Assembly: GCF_947259345.1 (NCBI RefSeq)
Contig: NZ_CAMYLS010000013.1
Span: forward strand, 62,001-126,000
Direction: 5' to 3'
DNA: 64,000 nt
Source: an uncultured Maricaulis sp.
GTDB lineage: Bacteria; Pseudomonadota; Alphaproteobacteria; Caulobacterales; Maricaulaceae
The notes below the pieces were generated by a model. That model made no database searches, had not been told where the DNA came from, and saw nothing but the letters and a program-made list of their open reading frames with translations. Positions 17,416 to 25,836 of this stretch are shown piece after piece. A program made the position numbers and the translations under genes. Within the stretch, counting starts at the first letter, position 1. Each line of letters opens with the position of its first letter.

Positions 17416-18369
17416 ATGCCGTCCGATATCCTTTCCCGTTTTCCGCCCGTCTCGATGACGCTCGCGCGGACCGACAAGGCCCGCTTTGCCGCCGAGATCG
17501 GCAAGAGTTTTCGCGAGTTCGGCTTTGCGGCGATCTCGGACCATGGTCTCGATGACGCGCTGATCAAGGCGGCCTATGACAAGGCGGCGGAATTCTTCGC
17601 CCTGCCCGAAACGACAAAGATGCAATATCTCGTCGAGGGTGGCGGCGGCGCGCGCGGCTATACCCCGTTTGGCAAGGAGATCGCCAAGAATGCCAAGCAT
17701 GTCGACCTGAAGGAGTTCTGGCATGTCGGGCGCGACCTGCCGGCCGGCCACAAGTATGAGGCCGACATGGCGCCCAATCTTGTACCCGAGGAAATCGCAG
17801 GCTGGCGTGAGACCGTGCACGGCCTCTATGACGCCTTCGACGCCCTCGGCGTTCAGGTCCTGCGGGCCATCGCGATCGATCTGGGTCTGGAAGAAACCTA
17901 TTTCGATGATGCGGTGAAGGACGGCAATTCGGTGATGCGCCTTCTGCACTATCCGCCAGTGACCGGTGATCCGGGCGGATCGATCCGCGCCGAAGCGCAT
18001 GGCGACATCAATACCATCACGCTCCTGCTGGGCGCCGAAGAGCCCGGCCTCCAGGTCAGGACGCGCAGCGGCGAGTGGATCGACATGAACCCGCCGCCCG
18101 GCTGCCTGGTCGTGAATATGGGCGACATGCTGGCCCGCTCGACCAATGATGTCCTGCCCTCGACCCAGCATCGGGTGATCAATCCGGCCGGCGCTCGCAC
18201 CGGTTTCTCGCGTTACTCCCTGCCCTTCTTCCTGCACTATCGGCCCGATTACATGATCGAGACCCTGCCGGGCTGTGCCGGGCCGGACAATCCGGACAAA
18301 TACCCCGAGCCGATGCGCGCCAATGATTTCCTCAATCAGCGCCTTCGCGAGATCGGCTTGTTGAAATAG
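17416..18369 (+). CDS. 2-oxoglutarate/Fe(II)-dependent dioxygenase, isopenicillin-N-synthase-like
   Basis: This 317-aa soluble enzyme has the non-haem dioxygenase N domain (FREFGFAAISDHGLDDALI) and the 2OG-Fe(II) core. HGD in AEAHGDINTITLLLG and the distal His in TQHRVINPAG make the iron facial triad, and FSRYSLPFF holds the Arg-x-Ser that binds 2-oxoglutarate. Substrate is not predictable; close relatives include ethylene-forming-enzyme-like and gibberellin-oxidase-like proteins. ATG 17416 has CAGGAG 6 nt upstream. It ends 10 nt before the membrane AraC gene, suggesting co-transcription. Confidence 0.82.
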   Translation: MPSDILSRFPPVSMTLARTDKARFAAEIGKSFREFGFAAISDHGLDDALIKAAYDKAAEFFALPETTKMQYLVEGGGGARGYTPFGKEIAKNAKHVDLKEFWHVGRDLPAGHKYEADMAPNLVPEEIAGWRETVHGLYDAFDALGVQVLRAIAIDLGLEETYFDDAVKDGNSVMRLLHYPPVTGDPGGSIRAEAHGDINTITLLLGAEEPGLQVRTRSGEWIDMNPPPGCLVVNMGDMLARSTNDVLPSTQHRVINPAGARTGFSRYSLPFFLHYRPDYMIETLPGCAGPDNPDKYPEPMRANDFLNQRLREIGLLK

Positions 18370-18379
18370 GATCACGCTC

Positions 18380-19474
18380 GTGATCCTGGCGCTTTCCATT
18401 ACCGGGGCGAGTCTGAGCCTCTTCCTGCTGTGCTTCCTCGCGAGCAAGCGCAAGCGGGTCCTGGGCGATCGCTGGCTGGGCGCCTGGCTGGTTTTGCACG
18501 GGATCTATTTTCTCGCGCTGACCGGCTCACAAAGTCTGGACGGCACCGGTCTGCTGGCGGCCACCCTCATCGCCCAGACGATGTCCGTCCTGTTCGCGCC
18601 GGCCCAATACCTCCAGGTTGCCGAGGCGACCCACCAGACCGGGGCTGGGCCCTATCGGGCGGCGGCACTCACAGTGGCCTGTGCGGCGATCCTGCTCTCC
18701 GGCGTGCTGACGCTCTCGCCGCGCTTCGTGAACGGAGCGATCGCCATTGATATCAGCCAGGCCTGGCTGATGCTTTTGCCGCCACTGGCCATGCTGGCCT
18801 CCTTCTATTTCCCCGTTTCGGCCCTGCAACGCCTGCAACGCTTCCGGCGTGCGGCGAAAACCCGACTGTCCAATCTGGAAAGTGCCGGACTTGGATGGAT
18901 CCGGATCTGGATCTGGAGCACGGTCGGCATGCTGGTGATCCAGCTCGCCGTGTTCGCGCTGTCGATTCTGACGCCCCTGCCGATCCCGCTTCATGTCGCC
19001 ACCCTTCTCGCCGCCCAGTGCCTGCAGATCAGCTGGGCCGGGTACCACGGCCTGCGCGCGGAAGGTGTCTTCCATCTCGACCCGCTGCGCAGCGACGAGA
19101 CGCGTCTGATGGACCGCCGTGACCTGGAGGCCGCACGGGCCGATTTCGGCCAGCTTCGCGCCCTCCTGGCCGACGGGCAGCCCCATCTCGACCCCAATCT
19201 GACCAGCAGCCAATTGGTCGACCAGATCGGCTGGAGCCCGGAACGCCTGCACCGCGCCATTCGATCGGGCGGCGCCACCAGCTTTCACGACCTGGTCAAT
19301 GAAGCCCGGCTGGACACGCTCGCGATGCTGATCCGTGATCCGGTCAACAGCCGCGTCTCCCTGCTGGGCCTCGCCCATGATGCCGGATTCGGGTCCAAAT
19401 CAGGCTTCTATGCCGTCTTCAAGACGCTCCGCACGGGCTCGCCCGCCGCCTGGCGACGAGAACTAACTCACTGA
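18380..19474 (+). CDS. Membrane-bound AraC-family regulator with N-terminal multi-TM sensor
   Basis: This 364-aa protein has about seven TM helices in the first 225 residues (from LALSITGASLSLFLLCFL to IPLHVATLLAAQCLQISW), then a linker and a C-terminal AraC-type DNA-binding domain. The last part is LTSSQLVDQIGWSPERLHRAIRSGG followed by the second helix-turn-helix VSLLGLAHDAGFGSKSGFYAVFKTLRTGSPAAWRREL. The domain order suggests a one-component sensor that binds DNA while membrane-anchored. The start is GTG 18380 with AGG about 9 nt upstream. Neighbours are the dioxygenase 10 nt upstream and the CPBP protease downstream. Confidence 0.82.
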   Translation: MILALSITGASLSLFLLCFLASKRKRVLGDRWLGAWLVLHGIYFLALTGSQSLDGTGLLAATLIAQTMSVLFAPAQYLQVAEATHQTGAGPYRAAALTVACAAILLSGVLTLSPRFVNGAIAIDISQAWLMLLPPLAMLASFYFPVSALQRLQRFRRAAKTRLSNLESAGLGWIRIWIWSTVGMLVIQLAVFALSILTPLPIPLHVATLLAAQCLQISWAGYHGLRAEGVFHLDPLRSDETRLMDRRDLEAARADFGQLRALLADGQPHLDPNLTSSQLVDQIGWSPERLHRAIRSGGATSFHDLVNEARLDTLAMLIRDPVNSRVSLLGLAHDAGFGSKSGFYAVFKTLRTGSPAAWRRELTH

Positions 19475-19578
19475 AAAACCACAAATCCGGCGTCCATATG
19501 AAGGCTCTGAATCGCTCTGGACGACAGCGCCGACACTTTGCCGCACAGCCCGTCCATCACTCAATGATGGATGGCCTC

Positions 19579-20607
19579 ATGACCGACCTTTCCTTCCAAC
19601 CCAACCCGTCCCGCCGCAATTGGCGACATGCCCTCTCCGCGCCGCTGGAGATTGCCCTGGTAATGGGCGCGAGCCTGGCCGCCGCGCTCTGGATCACGCC
19701 CCAGATCAGTCCCGGCCTCGCCGACGCTCTGGGCCTGACGGGGTCACCGCGCGATCTGATGGCAGGCGCCTGGGCCCTTACCCAGCAATTCGGCGTCCAG
19801 TATGGCGTGCTTGCCGGCCTCGCCCTCGTCTTCGCCCTGCTGCGGGGACGGCGCTCGGCCCCGGCCTATGCCCTCGCCACACCGACGCCCAAAATCACCC
19901 ACCCGGTCCGCTACGGCCTGTTGCTGGGTCTGTTGATCTCGATCATCCCGTCGACTGTTTTCATCCTTCAGGACATCGCTCCCATAGGCGCGGACACGCC
20001 GATCTGGGCCGCACTGCGGGATGCGCCCTGGGATCTCGACTTCTGGATCTTCATGGCGGTCGGAAGCTTCGCGCTTGTTCCGCTGCTCGAAGAACTGGGC
20101 TGGCGCAGCTATGTGTTGGGCCGCTTCCTGGAAGGCGCGGCGCCCGGTGCGGCTCTGGTCGCAACAACAGCGCTCTTTGCCCTGCTACACGTCCAGTACC
20201 TGCAAGCCGATGCCGCCATGATGGCCACCTTCATCGGACTCGTCGTCGGCAGCGTCGGCCTGGGCTTCGCCACCTTGCGCGCCGGCACGATCTGGCCCGC
20301 CGTGATCGCCCACATCATGATCAATTTTCCACTCACAACCGAGGGCCACGCCATTCGGATCGGGCTAGCGGTGATCGCCCTGATTGTCTGGCGCAAGCCG
20401 ATAGGCTCGGAGCTGGTCGGTCTCGTGCGGGTACTGTGGCGCACCAGCACGCTGCTCGCCCTCCCGCTCGTGATGGCGGTGGCCGCCCCGGCCCTTGCAA
20501 TGATGATCTGGCCGTCGGGCCTGCCTGTGATCGCCGCGACCCTGGCCGGACTGGCCCTCGGCGGCGGGCTGATCCGGCGGTCGGCCTGGGCGCGCCCGAA
20601 ATCCTGA
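19579..20607 (+). CDS. CPBP-family intramembrane metalloprotease
   Basis: This protein of about 342 aa has 8 or so TM helices and the Abi/CPBP (CAAX prenyl protease 2-like) motifs in order: EELGWRSYVLGRF (EExxxR), ALLHVQY (motif 2 His) and VIAHIMINF (motif 3 His). It may cleave within membranes or act in maturation or immunity of peptides; no substrate gene is visible nearby. Start choice is uncertain. ATG 19579 has a weak GGATGG upstream, and in-frame ATGs at 19498, 19564 and 19567 exist but would only add polar residues. It follows the membrane AraC gene by about 100 nt. Confidence 0.8.
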   Translation: MTDLSFQPNPSRRNWRHALSAPLEIALVMGASLAAALWITPQISPGLADALGLTGSPRDLMAGAWALTQQFGVQYGVLAGLALVFALLRGRRSAPAYALATPTPKITHPVRYGLLLGLLISIIPSTVFILQDIAPIGADTPIWAALRDAPWDLDFWIFMAVGSFALVPLLEELGWRSYVLGRFLEGAAPGAALVATTALFALLHVQYLQADAAMMATFIGLVVGSVGLGFATLRAGTIWPAVIAHIMINFPLTTEGHAIRIGLAVIALIVWRKPIGSELVGLVRVLWRTSTLLALPLVMAVAAPALAMMIWPSGLPVIAATLAGLALGGGLIRRSAWARPKS

Positions 20608-20618
20608 CACCGTGACAG

Positions 20619-20651
20619 AAAAAGGGGTGCGATCCCCATGCCCGCACCCCT
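20619..20651 (-). terminator. Intrinsic terminator on minus strand, distal to mscS
   Basis: AGGGGTGCG (20623-20631) and CGCACCCCT (20643-20651) form a 9-bp perfect stem with an 11-nt loop. Read on the minus strand it is followed by TTTTTCTGT (20619-20623 and beyond). It would stop transcripts coming through mscS, about 340 nt below the mscS stop and 16 nt from the stop of the convergent protease gene. Confidence 0.65.
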
Positions 20652-20699
20652 CAAGTCTGAGAACGCCATCCGAAGATCGGTCTGTGCCCCGCCTTCGTT

Positions 20700-20984
20700 G
20701 CGGCCCGATGACTATCCAAAGGTTGTATTACCGATTTCCTAAGCCATTGGCGCTGTAAACGGATTGTAATCCAACAGGAATGCATGCGCGCGATACACGT
20801 GTAAGTGGGCACGGGCCCGGCTATAGACCACATCAATGACGGAACAGAAATTATCGATTTTACCAATTGTCGGTAACGCCACATGCTTGTCACGTGGAAG
20901 CCAACGCGTTCGGACCTGACCGCGTTGGCCGATACACCAGCAACTCGATGGCCGCGTGGCATCTGCCTCGCGGCCTTCTTTTTT
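20700..20984 (+). ncRNA. Candidate small RNA or long 3' UTR ending at a strong terminator
   Basis: The plus strand ends in a textbook intrinsic terminator with no coding frame directly before it. A second stable hairpin (20900-20929) lies 20 nt upstream of it. Together they look like the 3' half of a small RNA. The 5' end cannot be fixed: no clear -35/-10 pair stands out, so the left boundary given is arbitrary. The alternative is that this is the 3' UTR of the protease gene ending at 20607. No known RNA family was recognised. Confidence 0.3.
20950..20984 (+). terminator. Strong intrinsic terminator on plus strand
   Basis: GGCCGCG (20950-20956) and CGCGGCC (20969-20975) form a GC-only stem followed directly by TTCTTTTTT (20976-20984). 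The orientation serves plus-strand transcripts. It lies 9 nt before the stop codon of the minus-strand mscS gene. Confidence 0.85.
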
Positions 20985-20992
20985 GCCCGTAG

Positions 20993-22390
20993 CTAGGACG
21001 GCTCGGCCTTGGCCTTGTCCTTGGCCCCGATCGCGCCCCCTGCCTTCTTCGCATTCGCCGGCATGTCGCGGACATGGATGTCGATCTGCGGATAGGGGAA
21101 TTCGATCTCGTTCTCGTGAAAGCTCTTCCAGATCGCGATATAGACGTCGCTGCGCACATTGGAGAGCCCGTTCTCGGGATCACAGATCCAGAAGCGCAGA
21201 TCGAAATTGACTGAGCTGTCGCCATACTCGACGAGATTGCAGACCGGGTCCTTGTCCGACACGACTCGATCCACGGTCTTGGCCGCCTCGACGGCGAGCT
21301 GCTGCACGCGCTCAAGATCCAGCGTGTCATACGAGACACCGAAGGGCGCATGCTGGCGCACCACCCGGTCGGACTTGGACCAGTTGATCACGCCATTGGC
21401 GATGAAATGCTCGTTGGGAATGAGGTGCTCAGTGCCGTCGCGCGTGCGCATGGAGACATAGCGCGACTGCATGCCGGTCACCCAGCCGAACTGGCCATCC
21501 ACTTCCAGTGCGTCACCAGGCTTGATCGACTTGTCGGCCAGCAGGGTGAAACCGGCGGCAAAATTTGCCACCGTCTTTTGCAGGCCCAGGCCGACACCGA
21601 TACCCACCGCACCGGAGAAGATCGCCAGGGTCGCCAGGTTGAAGCCAGTGAGCTGCAGGGCCACGAGCAAGGCAACGACCGGCAGGACGAAGCCCAGGAT
21701 TTTCGCGATCAGGGCGCGCAAGGCGGGCGAGATTTCCTCGGTCCGCTCGAGCTGCGCATTGACGGTGCGCCCGGCCAGTGAGGCCAGCCAGAACAAGACC
21801 CCAAAATAGAGCAGGGTGCGCAGGACATCGAAGAGGGAGAGGTCGACGGGCTCGCCCTCATCGGTCTCGCCCAGCGGAATGGCCAGGGCCTGCAATTGCA
21901 TGACAACATCATCGAGCAGGCCGAACACGTCCAGCGCCGCAACAGGCCAGGCCACATAGAAAGCCACCTTCGACCAGAAGCGCGAGCGGATGATCAGGGT
22001 GACAGCGCGAATGACCAGCCAGGCGGTCATCAGGCTCATGGCGGCGTCGATCAGGCCAAAGGGGCGATCCAGCGCGCCCAGGACGATCCGGATCGTGGCC
22101 AGCACGCCAACCAGGGCGAGCGGCGTCGCCAGCGATATGGCTGCCGTCAAGAGACGTCGCGCCAGACCGGTCTTGATCCGCCCGTTGGTCAGCCCTTCGA
22201 CGACATGGCGCAGGCGCGGCCCGAAGATGAGCGCGGGAATGAAAGCGGCCAGGACCAGGCCGAGCTGCAGAGCGACATCGATATTGAGCAGGCTGGCCAC
22301 CAGCCAGTCCCAGGCGTCGCGCACCCGACCTTCCAGAACCTCCATCGGCAGAAGTTCATCCAGCGCGCTATCGTCCTGAGGTGTGGTCAT
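20993..22390 (-). CDS. mscS: Mechanosensitive ion channel, MscS family
   Basis: This 465-aa inner-membrane protein has several N-terminal TM helices, then the conserved pore helix and beta domain: LATLAIFSGAVGIGVGLGLQKTVANFAAG, SIKPGDALEVDGQFGWVTGMQSRYVSMRTRDGTEHLIPNE, and INWSKSD. A C-terminal alpha-beta domain and a Lys/Ala-rich tail follow. It releases solutes on hypo-osmotic shock. At 465 aa it is longer than E. coli MscS (286 aa), with extra N-terminal helices. The ATG at 22390 is preceded by GGGGAGAG. Confidence 0.88.
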   Translation of the reverse strand: MTTPQDDSALDELLPMEVLEGRVRDAWDWLVASLLNIDVALQLGLVLAAFIPALIFGPRLRHVVEGLTNGRIKTGLARRLLTAAISLATPLALVGVLATIRIVLGALDRPFGLIDAAMSLMTAWLVIRAVTLIIRSRFWSKVAFYVAWPVAALDVFGLLDDVVMQLQALAIPLGETDEGEPVDLSLFDVLRTLLYFGVLFWLASLAGRTVNAQLERTEEISPALRALIAKILGFVLPVVALLVALQLTGFNLATLAIFSGAVGIGVGLGLQKTVANFAAGFTLLADKSIKPGDALEVDGQFGWVTGMQSRYVSMRTRDGTEHLIPNEHFIANGVINWSKSDRVVRQHAPFGVSYDTLDLERVQQLAVEAAKTVDRVVSDKDPVCNLVEYGDSSVNFDLRFWICDPENGLSNVRSDVYIAIWKSFHENEIEFPYPQIDIHVRDMPANAKKAGGAIGAKDKAKAEPS

Positions 22391-22556
22391 GCCATCGCTC
22401 TCCCCTGAGTTTCAGAGGGATAGCATTGATGAGGGGATGTGAGCCAGAGGTTTGCCGGTTCTGGCCATCCCAGTCAGCCCAAACGTCTCTCTCCGACGCA
22501 TGCAGCGGCGGCGGGTGGGGTGGAAACCCTGACCTGGGCGTCGCGGCAAGTGCACC

Positions 22557-22588
22557 AAGGACGGCCCGCGCCGAGCGAGACCGTCCTT
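22557..22588 (-). terminator. Candidate terminator hairpin for the seven-repeat secreted protein gene
   Basis: AAGGACGG (22557-22564) pairs with CCGTCCTT (22581-22588). It starts about 20 nt below the stop at 22609 on the minus strand. A T tract is missing, so it may be a factor-dependent or stabilising stem. Confidence 0.35.
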
Positions 22589-22608
22589 CGAGTGCAATTG
22601 CGAGCGAC

Positions 22609-25272
22609 CTAGGGCTGATCGAACCCTGTCCCGGTCACAAACCCATTGCGGGTCAGGAGCCGGCGGGCCTGTGCCCCGGCATGATTGACACTCTCATCAT
22701 GAACCAGCGTGAAGCTGACATCACCATTCGCTCGGGCGAAATCATCAATGCCAAGTGCCGCAGCCAAATCAGCACTCGAGAAGGTCGCTGTCCAGGTCCC
22801 GTTGTGGCTTTGCGACAGGTCGGCCGTCGAGATCAATGCACTTGAGGTTCCAGCCGTTCCGAGCCCCCGGCTCACATCCACACGAATACCCTCGCCAGCC
22901 AGTGTGCCGAGTGCACTCGCAATCCCGGTAATGCGGAAATTCGACGGCGTGCCACCGGCAACGCGCAAACTTGTCCACGGGAAGCTACCGGCCACTGCCG
23001 TCTCGTCGAGACCATTGTCAATTTCGATCGGGGCAACATCCGCAGCAGCGAGATCGTCCGGCTCGAAGCCCGCATCACCGGTCAAATCGAGCGCGACAGT
23101 CGGTGTCTGCGCGGTCACGAAACTTGCTGGATCGCCATCGTCGGTAATCGTGACCAAGCCCTTTGCCGCACCGTCGAAAGCCTCGACCGCGGCTCCATTT
23201 ACATTGCATGTGAACACAGCTGCAGGCGCCGTGGAGACAGCCGGCAGACACGCCACGCCATCAAGCTCGACCGCCGCCGCATCCAGACCGGACGCGCCGG
23301 CCGGGAAGCTGATGATCACATCAGCGCTCGCCACGACATCGCCGGCGCTATCGACCGAGTTGGCGCCGCCGCCGATTGATGCCTCGAGCACATTGCCGTT
23401 CAGACTGCGCGAAATGCGAGCAATAACACCCGAGCCCTGCAGCCCGTCACCCACCGCGTCGAACTGGGCAACCGGCGGTGCGGCTGCATCATCAAAATCA
23501 ACAGCAAACGACAACAGCGGTTCGAAATTGAGCAACTCTATTTGCTCTTCATCGCCGGCATAATTACCCGTATCGGCAGTCGGCGTGAAACGCACATCGA
23601 CGCTCACCGCATCACCGTTAGAGATCACCTCAATCGGCAGGGTGATGGTTGCATTGTTCGCGGAAGACCCCGAGCACTGGTTGACCGTACCGATACTGCG
23701 ATAAATCACGGAATCGCCTAGCGCACCGCCACCATTTGAGATCTGGAAATCGCAATCATCATCCGACGCATCCGGAGCGCTATTCACCACTGTCGAAAAG
23801 CGGGCATTGTTGACAGTGATTTCCAGCTCAACGACGCCGCCCGCCCCCATCTGAACAAACTGGTCTGACAGACCGAAGTCCAGGACCAGATCACCCGACA
23901 GGCTTCCCGTCGCTTCCGACGCGAGTGTTTGACCGGTAAACGCACTCGAATCATCGATTGAAACCAGTTCCACAGGCCCTGGAGGCGCGAGTGAGAAACG
24001 CTGAGCTCGCACGGCGCCAAGGTTTGTGTCGGGCGCAGTCTGGCTGAAATCAAACCACGCGACGAGAACCGTCCCATCAACAAGTTCGACGAGATCGGGC
24101 AAGTTTTGAACATTGGCAGTGGTTGTGTTGACAAGAAATTCGTCGCCGACGGGGTCACCCACCGCATCAAATCGCTGCGCTCGAACAGCAGCATCGGATG
24201 TGTCAGCACCGGTTGCGCTCGAGTCAGCCCACGCGATCATGAAGCCACCATCAGTCAAGCTTGCGACACTGGGCGTGTTCTGTGCGGCTGTCGTGGTCGT
24301 GTTGACCAGAAATTCGCCGCCAGCGGCCACTCCGGCGGCGTCATACCGCTGCGCCCGGATTGCCTGCGCCGACGTGTCACCGCCGGTCGCGCTTGAGTCA
24401 GCCCACGTCACTACGAAACCGCCGCCGTCCAGCGCGGCAACGCTTTGCCTCCATTGCTGATCAGCAGTTGTCGTATTGACGGTGAATTCGCCGCCCAGCG
24501 CGGCCCCGCTTGCATCGAAACGTTGCGCGCGGACGGATTGCAAGTCCGTATCCGGCGCCGCTTGGCTGTTGTCACTCCATGTCACAACAAAGTCACTACC
24601 AGGCAGTGCCGCGACTTCGGGTTGAGATTGGAATGATGACGTTGTGGTGTTGACCTGAAACTCCACGCCGGCTGCAACTCCGACAGAATTGTAAAGACGC
24701 GCGCGAATGGCGGTCCCGGACACATCGGTTCCGGCGCCGCTTCCATCGGTCCAGGAAATGACAAACCCGCCATTCTCGAGCGCAGCGACATCCGGCTCGT
24801 ATTGCGACCCGGTGGTAAAGGTGTTCACCACGAATTCGGCACCAACCGTCGCGCCTGCGGCATCGTAAAGCTGCGCCCGAACAGCTTTGCCGCTCGTATC
24901 CGGTGCTGTCCCGCTCTGGTCGTCCCAGACGATCACAAAACCGCCACCCGCAAGAACCGCCACAGAGGGGTTTTCCTGTGTTCCGGTAGTAACAGAATTG
25001 ACAAGGAAGCTTCCGCCCGCTGGCGCACCCGCTGCATCAAAAAGCTGAGCACGGATTGCCGAGAAACTGGTGTCCGGCGCCGTCTGGCTATAATCGAACC
25101 ATACGGCTACGAAGCTGCCATCATCGAAGCTGGCTATGCTCGGCGAACCTTGAGTGCCGTTCGTCGGCGTATTGATGACGAACTCCACACCATCCGTGGT
25201 CGGTGTCTGAGCGTCAGTCGGCATGCAAAACACCGTTGCGGCCAAGATGCCGCCAAACAATTTCATTCTCAT
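22609..25272 (-). CDS. Large secreted seven-repeat beta-propeller protein
   Basis: This 887-aa product starts with a signal peptide (MRMKLFGGILAATVFCMPTDAQ). Seven tandem repeats of about 58 residues follow (roughly residues 25-435), each with the pattern EFxVNTxT, then Q..P.VAxL, GGFVVxWxD, DTS, and VRAQRxDAxG. Seven such four-stranded units suggest a seven-bladed propeller. The C-terminal 450 residues are Asp/Ala/Gly-rich with a Cys pair region (CDFQISNGG, NQCSGSS), and the protein ends TGTGFDQP without an obvious sorting signal. No enzyme motif is visible; adhesion or surface function is a guess. ATG 25272 has GGAGTG upstream; an alternative ATG at 25332 precedes non-signal-like sequence. 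Confidence 0.8.
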   Translation of the reverse strand: MRMKLFGGILAATVFCMPTDAQTPTTDGVEFVINTPTNGTQGSPSIASFDDGSFVAVWFDYSQTAPDTSFSAIRAQLFDAAGAPAGGSFLVNSVTTGTQENPSVAVLAGGGFVIVWDDQSGTAPDTSGKAVRAQLYDAAGATVGAEFVVNTFTTGSQYEPDVAALENGGFVISWTDGSGAGTDVSGTAIRARLYNSVGVAAGVEFQVNTTTSSFQSQPEVAALPGSDFVVTWSDNSQAAPDTDLQSVRAQRFDASGAALGGEFTVNTTTADQQWRQSVAALDGGGFVVTWADSSATGGDTSAQAIRAQRYDAAGVAAGGEFLVNTTTTAAQNTPSVASLTDGGFMIAWADSSATGADTSDAAVRAQRFDAVGDPVGDEFLVNTTTANVQNLPDLVELVDGTVLVAWFDFSQTAPDTNLGAVRAQRFSLAPPGPVELVSIDDSSAFTGQTLASEATGSLSGDLVLDFGLSDQFVQMGAGGVVELEITVNNARFSTVVNSAPDASDDDCDFQISNGGGALGDSVIYRSIGTVNQCSGSSANNATITLPIEVISNGDAVSVDVRFTPTADTGNYAGDEEQIELLNFEPLLSFAVDFDDAAAPPVAQFDAVGDGLQGSGVIARISRSLNGNVLEASIGGGANSVDSAGDVVASADVIISFPAGASGLDAAAVELDGVACLPAVSTAPAAVFTCNVNGAAVEAFDGAAKGLVTITDDGDPASFVTAQTPTVALDLTGDAGFEPDDLAAADVAPIEIDNGLDETAVAGSFPWTSLRVAGGTPSNFRITGIASALGTLAGEGIRVDVSRGLGTAGTSSALISTADLSQSHNGTWTATFSSADLAAALGIDDFARANGDVSFTLVHDESVNHAGAQARRLLTRNGFVTGTGFDQP

Positions 25273-25836
25273 GCCCACACTCCAGGTCGCGTCCATGTCA
25301 TTGCCCAATCTGACCTTGGCGCACTGACCCACGAACCGTCACCGAGTGGTGAAAGGCATTCCAAGTCAACGCGATACGCCCATGCAGAAAGGGCCAGATG
25401 TCTGGCAAGAAAAGTGCACCCACGTCGGACCCGGTTACAATCACCCAAAAGGGTGGCTTGAACTCAAAAACTCACAGAAAGTTCTCTTGGCTGGCGATCT
25501 GACCGGGCGGATTGGCGATTCAACCACGCGGCGACCGTGCCGGGCTGGTCTACACACAGGTCATCGGGGCGCTCGCGCCGGGTCGCCCTGCGTCTTGTAT
25601 CGAAGATTGCCCCGCCCGACCGGCGCTTCGAGCGCCAGCCCGTCATCTCAACACCTGATTATGTACGCAGGGGCTTATCGTTCCGACTGGGCCCACGGAT
25701 GAATACCAATGCAGCGACAGGCCAATTTGAAATCGAACTCTGACGCCATGACTGTTCGTCCGCGACAAGCGATCGGCTGATTACCACGCCGAGACGCGGT
25801 CGTCCGACTCCGGCCCAGCGACACGTCCAGCCCACC
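25273..25836. other. 564-nt gap between the propeller gene and gatB
   Basis: No frame here has convincing composition; the open frames are short, basic and lack ribosome sites. The part next to 25273 should hold the promoter of the secreted propeller gene, but I see no clear -35/-10 pair. A short GGCGCT/AGCGCC stem occurs near 25622-25636. Nothing else was recognised. Confidence 0.5.

Larger units (their letters stand above)
20608..20992. other. 385-nt gap between convergent genes, with crossed terminators
   Basis: No convincing coding frame is visible. The gap holds two opposed intrinsic terminators near its ends (20619-20651 minus, 20950-20984 plus). Between them is a 9-bp hairpin (20900-20908 with 20921-20929, GCCAACGCG/CGCGTTGGC) and a relatively AT-rich stretch around 20700-20890 that could contain promoters. 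It may be overlapping 3' UTRs or a small RNA locus. Confidence 0.6.

Noticed and set aside
20651-20962. Minus-strand 103-codon frame in the gap between protease and mscS genes
   Set aside because: Basic, low-complexity-free but domainless product with no ribosome site, and it runs through a GC-rich terminator stem.
25346-25743. Short plus-strand frames between the propeller gene and gatB
   Set aside because: Arg/Gly-rich products, no ribosome site, no similarity to known folds.
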